Assembly (NCBI GenBank): GCA_964400725.1 | Contig: CAYNVS010000030.1 | Coordinates: 1-40,392, forward strand | From: CAYNVS01 sp964400725 | GTDB lineage: Bacteria; Myxococcota_A; SURF-8; CAYNVS01 | DNA length: 40,392 bases | Direction of reading: 5' to 3' | Shown: one piece after another, positions 17,476 through 25,597 of the stretch | How positions within the stretch are numbered: position 1 is the first letter of the stretch | How the letters are laid out: each line of letters opens with the position of its first letter | Translations under genes and position numbers: made by a program | Notes under the pieces: generated by a model | Databases searched by the model: none | Told to the model about the DNA's origin: nothing | What the model saw: only the letters and a program-made list of their open reading frames with translations

Positions 17476-19014
17476 ATGCCTCGTTTTCCTAAAAAACACG
17501 TCCAACAGGAACGTTCGACCGCGCCGCTTGACCGGAAAACGGCCGCGCTGCTTTTCGGATTAGGATTTCTATTCGGATTCGCGGCGGCGGGAGCGGCGTT
17601 CGCGCTGGGTCCGCTCGACTCTTTCAGCTCGCGGGAGAAACAAAAAGCCGCTCAAAAGGCGGACATTAAAAAGGCGAAAGAAAAGCTAGAAGAGAAAATG
17701 CGTTTGACGCCCAATATCGCGCTTTGGGAACGCTCGCTGCTGATGAAAAAAGGGAAAAACGGAACCGATGAGGCCGGAAGCCCGGAGACCGAAACTCCCG
17801 ACAAAAACGACAAAGTTACGATTAAGGGAGAAATCGGCAAAGGAGACACCATTAAAACCGCCTTTGCCCGCGCCGGACTCAACTACGCGACGATTGAAAA
17901 CCTTACGGCCGCCCTCGCCAAGGAAATGGACGTGCGCAAACTGCAGCTCGGCGAAAAATTCGTCGCATATCTCGACAAGTCCCGCGAGGAACTTATAGGA
18001 TTTGAATACATAAAAACGAAGGCGCAAAAGTATTATGCCCGCTACGAAAACGGGGAACTTCGCGCCTATAAGCAGTTCGTTCCGATAGATACGGCTTTGG
18101 TTCCGGTCAGCGGCGAAATTACCTCCAATCTTTCGGCGGCGATAGAGGAAGTCGGCGAAAGCGCGGTTCTTACCGAAATGTTCGCCGACGTTTTCGCTTA
18201 CGACATCAACTTTTTTACCGACAGCAGAAAAGGGGATAAATTCCGAATGCTCGTCGAAAAAAAGTTCATAAACGGGGAATTCGCGGGGTTCGGCAAACTT
18301 GTAGCCGCCGAATACCAAGGCTACAAAACCGGTCCTAAATACGCCTTCCTGTTCGAGATACCCGACTCGAAAGACCAAAAGACCGGCTGGTACGACGAAA
18401 AGGGAAAATCTTTACGCAGAGCGTTTCTCAAGGCGCCGCTTTCGACGGTTAAAATCACCTCGGTGTTCGGGCTGCGCATGCACCCTGTTCTTGGGCGTAT
18501 GAAGCAGCACAAAGGAGTCGATTTCGGGGCTCCGTCCGGAACGCCGGTTTGGGCGGTAGCCGACGGGGTGGTTTTGCGCGCCGGATGGGCGGGCGGCTGC
18601 GGCAACGAAATATTCATCAAGCACAATAACGGTTATTCAAGCCGTTTCTGCCATTTGTCAAAAATTTTGACCAGAGCCGGAAGCCGCGTTTCTCAGAAAC
18701 AACAGGTCGGAGCGGTTGGAAACACGGGCATATCGACCGGTCCGCATCTGCATTACGAGCTTATGCAAAACGGCGCGCATATAAATCCTCTCAAAGTTAA
18801 ATTTGACGACGGTCCGCCGGTGCCGACAGCCTTCAAGCCTGAATTCGACTCCAAGGCGGAGGAGCTCCGCAATAAACTTTTTACTCTTGGTTGGCCGAAA
18901 AAAATAGGGCCTGAGCCGTTCCACGGAGCCGCGCTTGACGCGCCGCCGCCGAGCAATCCTCCAGAAGAGCCCGACGACTTCAACGAGTCGGACAAGCCGA
19001 TTGGAGACGAGTAA
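17476..19014 (+). CDS. M23 family murein endopeptidase (MepM-like)
   Basis: A 512-residue inner-membrane-anchored peptidoglycan hydrolase. One N-terminal membrane segment (about 22-44) leaves the rest in the periplasm. After a charged linker there is an OapA/LysM-like region beginning GDTIKTAFARAGLN (about 120-175), then the intermediate domain typical of MepM-type proteins, then the M23 LytM domain. The zinc ligands are visible: His and Asp in HKGVDFGAP and His in HLHYE, with a catalytic His in RFCHLS. Members cut peptide cross-links so new strands can be inserted. The C-terminal tail is Pro- and acid-rich. It lies 10 bp after the SpoVR stop without a clear ribosome binding site, so translation is probably coupled. 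Confidence 0.9.
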   Translation: MPRFPKKHVQQERSTAPLDRKTAALLFGLGFLFGFAAAGAAFALGPLDSFSSREKQKAAQKADIKKAKEKLEEKMRLTPNIALWERSLLMKKGKNGTDEAGSPETETPDKNDKVTIKGEIGKGDTIKTAFARAGLNYATIENLTAALAKEMDVRKLQLGEKFVAYLDKSREELIGFEYIKTKAQKYYARYENGELRAYKQFVPIDTALVPVSGEITSNLSAAIEEVGESAVLTEMFADVFAYDINFFTDSRKGDKFRMLVEKKFINGEFAGFGKLVAAEYQGYKTGPKYAFLFEIPDSKDQKTGWYDEKGKSLRRAFLKAPLSTVKITSVFGLRMHPVLGRMKQHKGVDFGAPSGTPVWAVADGVVLRAGWAGGCGNEIFIKHNNGYSSRFCHLSKILTRAGSRVSQKQQVGAVGNTGISTGPHLHYELMQNGAHINPLKVKFDDGPPVPTAFKPEFDSKAEELRNKLFTLGWPKKIGPEPFHGAALDAPPPSNPPEEPDDFNESDKPIGDE

Positions 19015-19104
19015 CCTCAGTCGTTTTTATAGGAATTATAGACGAGACAAACTCTATATTTAGTTAATCGCGCATTCTTCTTTCTTACCTACCCGCCGTT
19101 TGAT

Positions 19105-19133
19105 TTGACTTTTCGCGCCCTCTGGTCTATCAC
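19105..19133 (+). promoter_or_regulatory. promoter of the MFS transporter gene
   Basis: TTGACT (19105-19110), a 17-bp spacer and TATCAC (19128-19133). Transcription would begin near 19140. This leaves too short a leader for the TTG at 19151 and favours the ATG at 19172. Confidence 0.5.
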
Positions 19134-19171
19134 TCTTCAAACCTTTTTCTTTGATTAAGAAGTTGTTTAAC

Positions 19172-20371
19172 ATGGTTTCCGAAGCGCTTAAGCCGCAGCC
19201 CGCCGATTCCAGCGAAAGAGGCAAGCCGTCGAACGCTATTTACCTAATCGTCGGCATGTACAGCGCTCTTACAGCCTTTACCTCGTTTTTGCTTCCCATT
19301 TATTTAAAAAATAATCTGCATTTCAGCGGAAGACAAATCGGCGCGCTCTTCGCCGCATTTTCGGTTACAAGCCTCGTTACGATGATTCCAGCAGGCGTCG
19401 GCAACGACCGAATCAACAGCCGCAAACTAATCACGCCGGCGCTTCTAATCGTTGCGGCAACCTTTTTAGCCATGAGCGAATCGTTGAGTTTCATCTCGTT
19501 CATGCTGTTGTTCGTTTCGTTTGGAATAGGCAGCAATCTTTTCAAGTATTCCGGCGAGGCTTACATATTTAAAGCGACCGAGCGGGAGCGCAAGACTCAA
19601 GAATTGGGCTTTTATCACGCCGTAAGAATGGGCGCGCTGGTCGTCGGAATCGTCGGGCACGGTTATCTTCTCGACAGAATAACGTATCCGCAATTAATGT
19701 TTTCTTTCGGCGCGCTCGTTTTTGTGTTTGCGTTTTCAGGGCTGCTTATACCGGACGTAAAAGTAGCCAAATCGCCGATGAAACAATACAGCCGGGAGGT
19801 TGCGACCTTGCCGGTCGTTATTTTTCTAGTCTGGCAGTTCGTCTTTGCGAACCACTGGGGCGCGGAGCAGGTTTGCGCCGGGCTTTTCATAAAAGAGCGC
19901 CTCGGACTGAACTTTTATCATACCAGCCTTTATCTCATCGGCGAATGGTCGCTTGTCGCGGGCTCGGCCTACTTTGCGGGACGCTACTATCCCAAAGGCC
20001 GGGGCGTTTACGCGCTTGCTATATTCGGCCTGCTTTGCAGCGGCGCGGGGCAGATATTAATGGTGAACGACGACGCGCTCGTCAGCTACGTATGGCGTTC
20101 CGCTCACGGAATAGGCGACGGCGTTTTAATGGTGGTGGTTTACGCCACGGTCTCGACGATGTTCAGCAAGGAGCGCATTGGCGGGCTCAACTCGTTTGTG
20201 GGGTTTGTGAGCATGAGCGGGATGTTGGTCGGCTCTTTGATTTACGGCTACGCATCCGAGCTTTACGGCCCCGGCTGGCCGCTGGTCGTTTCGGGGTGGA
20301 TTATCTGCGGACTGGTTCCAGTTACGGCCGTTCTGTACAAGTTGAAAAGCGTCAAGGTTTTCGCCGTGTAA
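19172..20371 (+). CDS. MFS transporter
   Basis: About 399 residues with roughly twelve hydrophobic segments in two halves, of the major facilitator type. The first helix starts near NAIYLIVGMYSALTAFTSF. A polar loop after helix 2 reads GVGNDRINSRK, the position of the MFS signature, here in degenerate form. The long central loop sits near residues 195-215 (VKVAKSPMKQYSREVATLP). The substrate is unknown; I see no residues that point to sugars, drugs or peptides. A TTG seven codons upstream extends the frame, but the promoter position favours the ATG. The ribosome binding site is weak (AAGAAG). It is followed by proC after 110 bp on the same strand, with a separate promoter candidate in the gap. 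Confidence 0.8.
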   Translation: MVSEALKPQPADSSERGKPSNAIYLIVGMYSALTAFTSFLLPIYLKNNLHFSGRQIGALFAAFSVTSLVTMIPAGVGNDRINSRKLITPALLIVAATFLAMSESLSFISFMLLFVSFGIGSNLFKYSGEAYIFKATERERKTQELGFYHAVRMGALVVGIVGHGYLLDRITYPQLMFSFGALVFVFAFSGLLIPDVKVAKSPMKQYSREVATLPVVIFLVWQFVFANHWGAEQVCAGLFIKERLGLNFYHTSLYLIGEWSLVAGSAYFAGRYYPKGRGVYALAIFGLLCSGAGQILMVNDDALVSYVWRSAHGIGDGVLMVVVYATVSTMFSKERIGGLNSFVGFVSMSGMLVGSLIYGYASELYGPGWPLVVSGWIICGLVPVTAVLYKLKSVKVFAV

Positions 20372-20435
20372 AAACGAACCGACGGTTTGCGCGGGCAAAA
20401 ACGGCGCAAAATCGTATAAAAAAGCGGTTCCCTTT

Positions 20436-20469
20436 TTGCGAAAATAAAATAAATATCGTAATATTTATT
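20436..20469 (+). promoter_or_regulatory. promoter candidate and overlapping palindrome before proC
   Basis: TTGCGA (20436-20441), a 17-bp spacer and TAATAT (20459-20464). AATAAATAT (20448-20456) and ATATTTATT (20461-20469) form a perfect 9-bp inverted repeat with a 4-nt spacer over the -10. The predicted start site leaves only about 10 nt before the ATG, so either the leader is very short or the palindrome is the real signal. Confidence 0.35.
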
Positions 20470-20481
20470 GGGAGAAAAATT

Positions 20482-21333
20482 ATGAAGAAGAATTACGATG
20501 TCGTTGTAATTGGCGCGGGCGTTATGGGAACGATGATCGCCGAGCGGATGGGCAAAAACGGATACGCGGGCAAAATAGCTCTGTGCGCGCGCTCGCGGAA
20601 AGCGGCGGACGACCTGATTGCGAAGAAGAAGGTGGGGCGCGAAGTGGCCGTAGTCGCCGGAAACGACGCCGCGTTTTCCGCAAAAATTATAATTCTTGCG
20701 GTGAAGCCCGCAAACCTTCCCGAAATTTACTTGGAGCTTGGCGGAAAATTGCCGGAAGAGACGATTGTCGTTTCAATTGCCGCCGGAGAAACGGCGGAAT
20801 CGCTCGCCGCGGGGCTTTCGCGGGATAAGATCGTCCGCTGCATGCCAAACATTTCCGCGCGCTTCGGCGAGGCGGTTACCGTGTGGATGCCGAAAGGGTT
20901 AAGCGCGGAAGAAGAAGAGACGGCTCGTTCAGTTTTGGCCTTATGGGGAATGGAATACCGGGTAAGCAAAGACGCGGACGTTGACAAAGCGACTGCGCTG
21001 TTCGGCACCGGTCCGGCAATAATTTATTACATCCTTGAGGCGATTAGCGAGTCGGGCATGCTGGTAGGCTTCCCTAAGGGGCAGCTTTCCCAACTTTCAA
21101 TTCAAATGGTCAAAGGCGCGGCCATAGCGGCGCAGAGCCGCGACGGAACGCATCTCGCGCAGCTTCGAGACGACATATCGTCCACCGGCGGCACCACTGT
21201 AGAAGCGATAAAAACGCTCGACGAATACCGCGTGCGCGCAGCCATAAAAGAGGCGGTCGTCGCGGCGTACGAGAAATCTCAGCGGCTCTCGCCAACGGTT
21301 AAGACGGACGAGCGCGGGCGCAAAAAAGGGTAG
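20482..21333 (+). CDS. proC: pyrroline-5-carboxylate reductase
   Basis: Catalyses the last step of proline synthesis, NAD(P)H-dependent reduction of 1-pyrroline-5-carboxylate, in the cytoplasm. The 283 residues fit the family (about 265-285). Seen: an N-terminal Rossmann motif VVIGAGVMGTMIAERM, ILAVKPANLPEI in the coenzyme domain, RCMPNISARFGEAVTVW, FGTGPAIIYYILEAI, and the C-terminal signature around DDISSTGGTTVEAIKTLDE. The usual 'SPGGTT' reads STGGTT here, a mild deviation. The start is set by GGGAG about 7 nt before the ATG. The same frame stays open upstream into the MFS gene, but that part is antisense-like shadow. The oxidoreductase gene follows after 47 bp and is probably cotranscribed. 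Confidence 0.93.
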   Translation: MKKNYDVVVIGAGVMGTMIAERMGKNGYAGKIALCARSRKAADDLIAKKKVGREVAVVAGNDAAFSAKIIILAVKPANLPEIYLELGGKLPEETIVVSIAAGETAESLAAGLSRDKIVRCMPNISARFGEAVTVWMPKGLSAEEEETARSVLALWGMEYRVSKDADVDKATALFGTGPAIIYYILEAISESGMLVGFPKGQLSQLSIQMVKGAAIAAQSRDGTHLAQLRDDISSTGGTTVEAIKTLDEYRVRAAIKEAVVAAYEKSQRLSPTVKTDERGRKKG

Positions 21334-21380
21334 CCCGGTTATTTTTATTTTGCTCCAACTTTTTATTAGAAGAGAAAAGC

Positions 21381-22922
21381 ATGAGACAAACGAAAAGAGC
21401 GGCGGTGATCGGCGCGGGGGCGGGCGGGCTTACGGCGGCGGCTTATTTGGCTAAGGCCGGATTTGAAGTAATAGCGCTGGAGCAGGCTAAGCATACGGGC
21501 GGATTTCTTAATCCGTTCGTCCGAAAGGGGTTTCATTTCGATCCGGGCGTGCATTACGTCGGCGAATGCAGGCCGGGACAGGTAATACACCGCGTTCTAT
21601 CCGGCTTGGACATAGGCGTTGAAGACCTTTTTTGCGAGCTTGACCCGAACGGTTTCGACAGTTTCCGATTTCCGGACTTTGAGGTTAAAATGCCAGTGGG
21701 GCTGGACGCGTGGCGATACAGGCTCGCGGAGAAATTTCCGCAGGATGTAGCCGACATCGACCGTTTTTTTAAAATGACGAAAGAAATACAGTCGGGTATG
21801 AGGGCGATTAACAGCCTTAGCGCGCGCAAACCGCGGCTGTCGGACGTTTCCAGCGCGCCGAAAATAATCGCGATGCTGCCGTGGCTGCGCTCGACGTTCA
21901 AACAAATGCTGGACAAGACGGTTAAGAACAAAAAGCTTCAAGCCGTGTTGGCCGCGCAATACGGCGATTACGGCCTTCCTCCCTCGCAGGCGAGCGCGCT
22001 TTACGGCATCGGAATAATACTGCACTACTCCGACGGAGCGTTCTTTCCGCGCGGCGGAAGCGGCTCCCTGCGCGACGCGATAGAAAAGCGGGCGAAAGAG
22101 TACGGCGCGGTATTCCGCACGGGGGCCAAGGTCGAAAAAATCATCGTTTCAGGCGCGGGCGTCCGCGGCGTCATGCTTTCCGACGGAGAAGCGATTGAAG
22201 CCGACGTCGTCGTCTCAAACATGGAGCCTGCGCATACGTTTGCAAGCGTTTACGACCCGTCTTATGTGCCGGCCGGTCTTCGCCGCAAAATAAAACGGCT
22301 TAAGCCCTCAATGGGGAGTTTCTGCCTGTTTTTAGGCATGAAGCGCGACCTAAGCAAATACGGCATGGGAAAATTCAACGTGTGGGATTACCCGACTTGG
22401 GACATGGACGAAGCCTTTCGGACGCTGATGGAAGGCCGGATGACAGAAGGCGACTTGGGGCTGTTCCTTTCGCCGAACTCGTTAAAGGACGACTCCGGAA
22501 CCATGGCTCCCAAAGGCTGCTCGACGCTTGAAGTTGTTACGGCGGCGCCTTATTCGATTTTCGCTAAATGGGACGGAATGGTTCCGTATAAACGCGGACA
22601 GGATTACCTCGACCTGAAGAAGCGCATCGCCGACAACATGCTCGCTAACATCGAACGCCGCGCGCCGGGACTTGTGGGGGACGTAGAGGTTATGGAAACG
22701 GCGTCGCCGCTTACGAACAGCCATTACATTAATTCGGTTCAGGGCGGCGCTTACGGCCCGGCCATGACGCCGGATCAAATCGGGCCGTTCCGCTTTGCGC
22801 CCGCCGCGCCGATAAAGAATTTATATCTTGCGGGCTCCGGCGTGTTCGGCTGCGGCGTTTCGCCGTGCCTTATGTCGGGTATGATTGCGGCAAAGCTGGC
22901 GAAGAAGGGGATGGGGAAGTAA
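21381..22922 (+). CDS. FAD-dependent phytoene desaturase/retinol saturase-like oxidoreductase
   Basis: A 513-residue flavoprotein of the CrtI/carotenoid isomerase/all-trans-retinol 13,14-reductase group. The N-terminal dinucleotide-binding motif is AAVIGAGAGGLTAAAYLAKAG, followed by an acidic strand end (ALEQ) and TGGFLNPFVRKGFHFDPGVHY, the characteristic GG-doublet and substrate-side motif. The C-terminus has LYLAGSGVFGCGVSPCLMSG, the family's second FAD contact. Related enzymes saturate, desaturate or isomerise polyenes, but no carotenoid-pathway gene is nearby, so the substrate is open. The ribosome binding site is weak (AGAAGAG). It lies 47 bp after proC on the same strand; a functional link to proline synthesis is not evident. 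Confidence 0.85.
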   Translation: MRQTKRAAVIGAGAGGLTAAAYLAKAGFEVIALEQAKHTGGFLNPFVRKGFHFDPGVHYVGECRPGQVIHRVLSGLDIGVEDLFCELDPNGFDSFRFPDFEVKMPVGLDAWRYRLAEKFPQDVADIDRFFKMTKEIQSGMRAINSLSARKPRLSDVSSAPKIIAMLPWLRSTFKQMLDKTVKNKKLQAVLAAQYGDYGLPPSQASALYGIGIILHYSDGAFFPRGGSGSLRDAIEKRAKEYGAVFRTGAKVEKIIVSGAGVRGVMLSDGEAIEADVVVSNMEPAHTFASVYDPSYVPAGLRRKIKRLKPSMGSFCLFLGMKRDLSKYGMGKFNVWDYPTWDMDEAFRTLMEGRMTEGDLGLFLSPNSLKDDSGTMAPKGCSTLEVVTAAPYSIFAKWDGMVPYKRGQDYLDLKKRIADNMLANIERRAPGLVGDVEVMETASPLTNSHYINSVQGGAYGPAMTPDQIGPFRFAPAAPIKNLYLAGSGVFGCGVSPCLMSGMIAAKLAKKGMGK

Positions 22923-22964
22923 ATTATGAAAGATTAGTTTTTCTTTTAACTGTAAATAATCTGT

Positions 22965-23147
22965 TCATTGTTTCTTCTCTAATAGAACTCTTTTAATAAC
23001 GCTCCATGAATCGTCGTTTGCCGCAGTGAATATTTCCATGCCTGACGGAATGAATTTATTTTTCAGCAATGCGAAACTAACCTTTTCGCGCTCTTCTTTT
23101 AAATCCTCATAGGCGCTGCTGACAAATACCATGTACCGCTTGTCCAT
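22965..23147 (-). pseudogene. truncated DUF4062 N-terminal fragment
   Basis: A 60-residue frame beginning KRYMVFVSSAYEDLKEER and continuing to SGMEIFTAANDDSWSVIKRV. This is the characteristic start of DUF4062 proteins, where a conserved VFVSSTYxDLxxER strand-helix is followed by GMExFxA. Full-length proteins are several hundred residues and carry further domains. Here the frame stops after the second helix, and nothing recognisable continues downstream. It is most likely a remnant of a larger gene. Full-length family members often occur in accessory regions and have been linked to defence or STAND-type proteins. On the minus strand TTGACA lies about 15 bp before the ATG, too close to be its -35. 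Confidence 0.6.
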
Positions 23148-23232
23148 TTAGATACGCCTTTTGTCAATATTTCAAACATACGCAAATAAATTAACATGTT
23201 GCGAATGAAATATCAACGCCCCCTTTTACGTT

Positions 23233-23904
23233 TTATTGTTGCTTCTGCGCGTTTCCTTTATGGCGGATTATCTCGCCGTTTATCATGTAAATAACGTCCT
23301 CGGCGATGTTCGTGCAATGGTCGGCGATGCGCTCAAGGCGTCTGCTGGTTGTTAGGTAATGCAGCAGCGACTCCAAGTCGTCTGGATGTTTGCGTATTCC
23401 TTCGGCTACCCTGTGATACATCTCGCGGTTAATCCGGTCAACTTGGTCGTCCATTTTGCATACTTTTATCGCAAGCTCCGAGTCCATATTAACAAGAGAG
23501 TCGAGACTCCATTTGAGCATCGTTTGCACAGTCTCCGACATCTGCCCGAAGTCGAAAGGTATTTCCACTTTTTTGCGTCCGGCGAGAAAAATAGCGCTTT
23601 CGGCTATGTTGGCGCAATAGTCGCCGATGCGCTCCAAATCGTTGTTCAGCTTCAGCGCCGCTACGATAAACCGCAAATCGACCGCGACCGGCTGATGCAG
23701 AGCGAGCGTTTTAAGGCATTCTTCTTCCGTGTCAACTTCCATCTGGTCGATTACGTTGTCGTCCTTGACGACCTTGGCCGCCAGTATCGCGTCTCCTTCG
23801 TCTATCGCCTTTACGGCGAGCCGCAGGCTCTCCTCTACTACTCCGCCGAGCGCTAGAATTCTCTTCTTCAGCTTTTCAATTTCCTTATGAAGTCTTATCG
23901 TCAT
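23233..23904 (-). CDS. phoU: phosphate signalling complex protein PhoU
   Basis: A 223-residue cytoplasmic, all-helical protein with two PhoU repeats (about 10-100 and 115-205). Each carries the metal-binding type motif: LERIGDYCANIAE and LERIADHCTNIAED, with conserved Glu/Arg/Asp positions. PhoU couples the Pst transporter to the PhoR kinase and keeps the Pho regulon off when phosphate is sufficient. It is the last gene of the operon, 11 bp after pstB, with AAGAGG as ribosome binding site. Neither phoB nor phoR is in the window. Confidence 0.96.
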   Translation of the reverse strand: MTIRLHKEIEKLKKRILALGGVVEESLRLAVKAIDEGDAILAAKVVKDDNVIDQMEVDTEEECLKTLALHQPVAVDLRFIVAALKLNNDLERIGDYCANIAESAIFLAGRKKVEIPFDFGQMSETVQTMLKWSLDSLVNMDSELAIKVCKMDDQVDRINREMYHRVAEGIRKHPDDLESLLHYLTTSRRLERIADHCTNIAEDVIYMINGEIIRHKGNAQKQQ

Positions 23905-23915
23905 GGCCGCGCCTC

Positions 23916-24728
23916 TTAACCGAATCTGCCGGTGATGTAGTCTTCGGTCTGTTTTTTTTCGGGGTTCGTAAAAATTTTCTTCGTCGCTCCAAACTCTACG
24001 ATGCGTCCTTCGTAGAAGAACGCGGTGTAATCGGAAATTCGCGCCGCCTGCTGCATATTGTGCGTAACTATGACGATTGTGTAGCGCGTTTTGAGGTTTT
24101 CCATCAACTCCTCAATTTTTGCCGTGGCCACCGGATCGATGGCGCTAGTCGGTTCGTCCATAAGCAGTATTTCAGGTTCGACGGCTATGGCTCTGGCGAT
24201 GCAGAGTCTTTGTTGCTGGCCGCCTGAAAGAGCCAGACCCGGCTGGTCGAGTTTGTCTTTAACCTCTTCCCACAGCGCGGAGGCTCTAATAGCTTTTTCG
24301 ACTCTTTGCTCTATTTCGTCTCGCGAAAGCGCGTAATGCAGTTTAAGGCCGTAAGCGACGTTTTCGAAAACGCTCATGGGAAATGGGGTAGGTTTCTGAA
24401 AAATCATGCCGACCTTGCGGCGTAGAGCGATTAAATCGCAGGCAGGCGACAATATATTTTCTCCGTCGATTTCCACCGTTCCGACGGCGCGCTGTTCGCG
24501 GTAAAGCTCGAATATGCGGTTGTAAACCCTTATGTGCGTGGATTTGCCGCAGCCTGACGGCCCGATAATCGCCGTTACTTTATTAGGCGCGACGTCCAAA
24601 TGGTTATCGTAAAGCGCCTGATGTTTGCCGTAAAAAAAGTTTAATCCTTTCGCGCTTATTTTGGGATTGTCTATTTTTTCGACGTTTGCGCTTGCGTTCG
24701 GTTTGCGCGTTTCAATCTCGACCATCAT
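23916..24728 (-). CDS. pstB: phosphate ABC transporter ATP-binding protein PstB
   Basis: The ATPase that powers phosphate import. About 270 residues, with Walker A GPSGCGKST, ABC signature LSGGQQQRLCIARA, Walker B ILLMDEPTSAID and switch His in VTHNMQ. The Q-rich signature and the STHIRVYNR segment after Walker A are typical of PstB. An in-frame extension upstream to 24809 is rejected: the ATG at 24728 overlaps the pstA stop codon in the classic ATGA arrangement, is preceded by GGGAGAAG, and the extension overlaps pstA coding sequence. Translation is therefore coupled to pstA. Confidence 0.96.
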   Translation of the reverse strand: MMVEIETRKPNASANVEKIDNPKISAKGLNFFYGKHQALYDNHLDVAPNKVTAIIGPSGCGKSTHIRVYNRIFELYREQRAVGTVEIDGENILSPACDLIALRRKVGMIFQKPTPFPMSVFENVAYGLKLHYALSRDEIEQRVEKAIRASALWEEVKDKLDQPGLALSGGQQQRLCIARAIAVEPEILLMDEPTSAIDPVATAKIEELMENLKTRYTIVIVTHNMQQAARISDYTAFFYEGRIVEFGATKKIFTNPEKKQTEDYITGRFG

Positions 24729-25597
24729 CTTTTCTTCTCCCTGAACAGAACGCGCGCAGTAACGGTAATCAGCAGCGTTCCGGCCATGATTATCAGCGAA
24801 GCTCCCCATGCGAGACTCTGCCAGTCATCGTAGGGGCTCATCGCGTAGTTGAATATGGTTACGGTAAGGTTTGCCGTGGGCTCGTTGAGGGATTTAGGCC
24901 AATAAGGGCTGTTAAGCGCGGTGAACAACAGGGGAGCGGTTTCGCCGGTAACTCTGGCCGCGGCGAGCAGAACGCCGGTAATGAGGCCGCTTTTGGCCGC
25001 CCTGAAAACTATGCCGGTCGTTACCTTCCATCTTGGCGCGCCAAGCGCCAGCGCCGACTCGCGCAGCGCGTTCGGAACCATTCCGAGCATGTCTTCGGTT
25101 GTGCGCGCCACGACCGGAAGCATTATAATCGCCAGCGCAACCGCTCCCGCGTATCCGGAAAAATGTTTCGCCTGCATTACCATCAGCGCGTAAACAAATA
25201 AGCCAACGATGATTGACGGGGTTCCCATAAGAGCGTTCGCCGCGAAACGAGCCGCGCTTCCAAGTTTCCGGTTTTGACCGAACTCGTTGAAATAAACTCC
25301 CGCGAAAAGCCCTATCGGCACGCCAATAACTACGGCCAAGCCCGTTATAAGAAGATTGCCGACGAGAGCGTTAGCAAGACCGCCGCCCGCAACGCCAGCA
25401 GGCGTCGGAAGCTGAGTGAAAAACGCCCAGTCTATAGAGGCCGCGCCGCGTTTGAAAACCTCGAAGAGTATCCAAAAGAGAGCGAAAATTCCGATTGCGG
25501 CTACGGAAGCGGCTACGATTTTAACGAAAAGGTCGTAACTTCTGCGGCGGCTTACGGATTTAAGCGGAGGGGACGCGGCGGACGATGCGGCGTTCAT
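24725..25597 (-). CDS. pstA: phosphate ABC transporter permease PstA
   Basis: One of the two membrane subunits of the phosphate importer, 290 residues with about six membrane segments. The permease EAA-type loop is visible around ALRESALALGAPRWKVTTGIV (about 185-205). It is followed by ARVTGETAPLLFTAL, the conserved PstA segment near the phosphate path. The first membrane segment is near residues 27-48. It overlaps the end of pstC by one base and pstB by four, so the operon is tightly coupled. Confidence 0.95.
   Translation of the reverse strand: MNAASSAASPPLKSVSRRRSYDLFVKIVAASVAAIGIFALFWILFEVFKRGAASIDWAFFTQLPTPAGVAGGGLANALVGNLLITGLAVVIGVPIGLFAGVYFNEFGQNRKLGSAARFAANALMGTPSIIVGLFVYALMVMQAKHFSGYAGAVALAIIMLPVVARTTEDMLGMVPNALRESALALGAPRWKVTTGIVFRAAKSGLITGVLLAAARVTGETAPLLFTALNSPYWPKSLNEPTANLTVTIFNYAMSPYDDWQSLAWGASLIIMAGTLLITVTARVLFREKKR

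Noticed and set aside
20386..20410. TTTGCGC...GCGCAAA hairpin after the MFS gene
   Set aside because: It has an 11-nt loop and no U-tract, so it is not a convincing terminator.
19873..20481. Upstream extension of the proC frame
   Set aside because: It overlaps the MFS gene, is Arg-rich, and the ATG at 20482 has GGGAG and starts the Rossmann motif.
24729..24809. Upstream extension of pstB
   Set aside because: It overlaps pstA. The ATGA junction and GGGAGAAG place the start at 24728.
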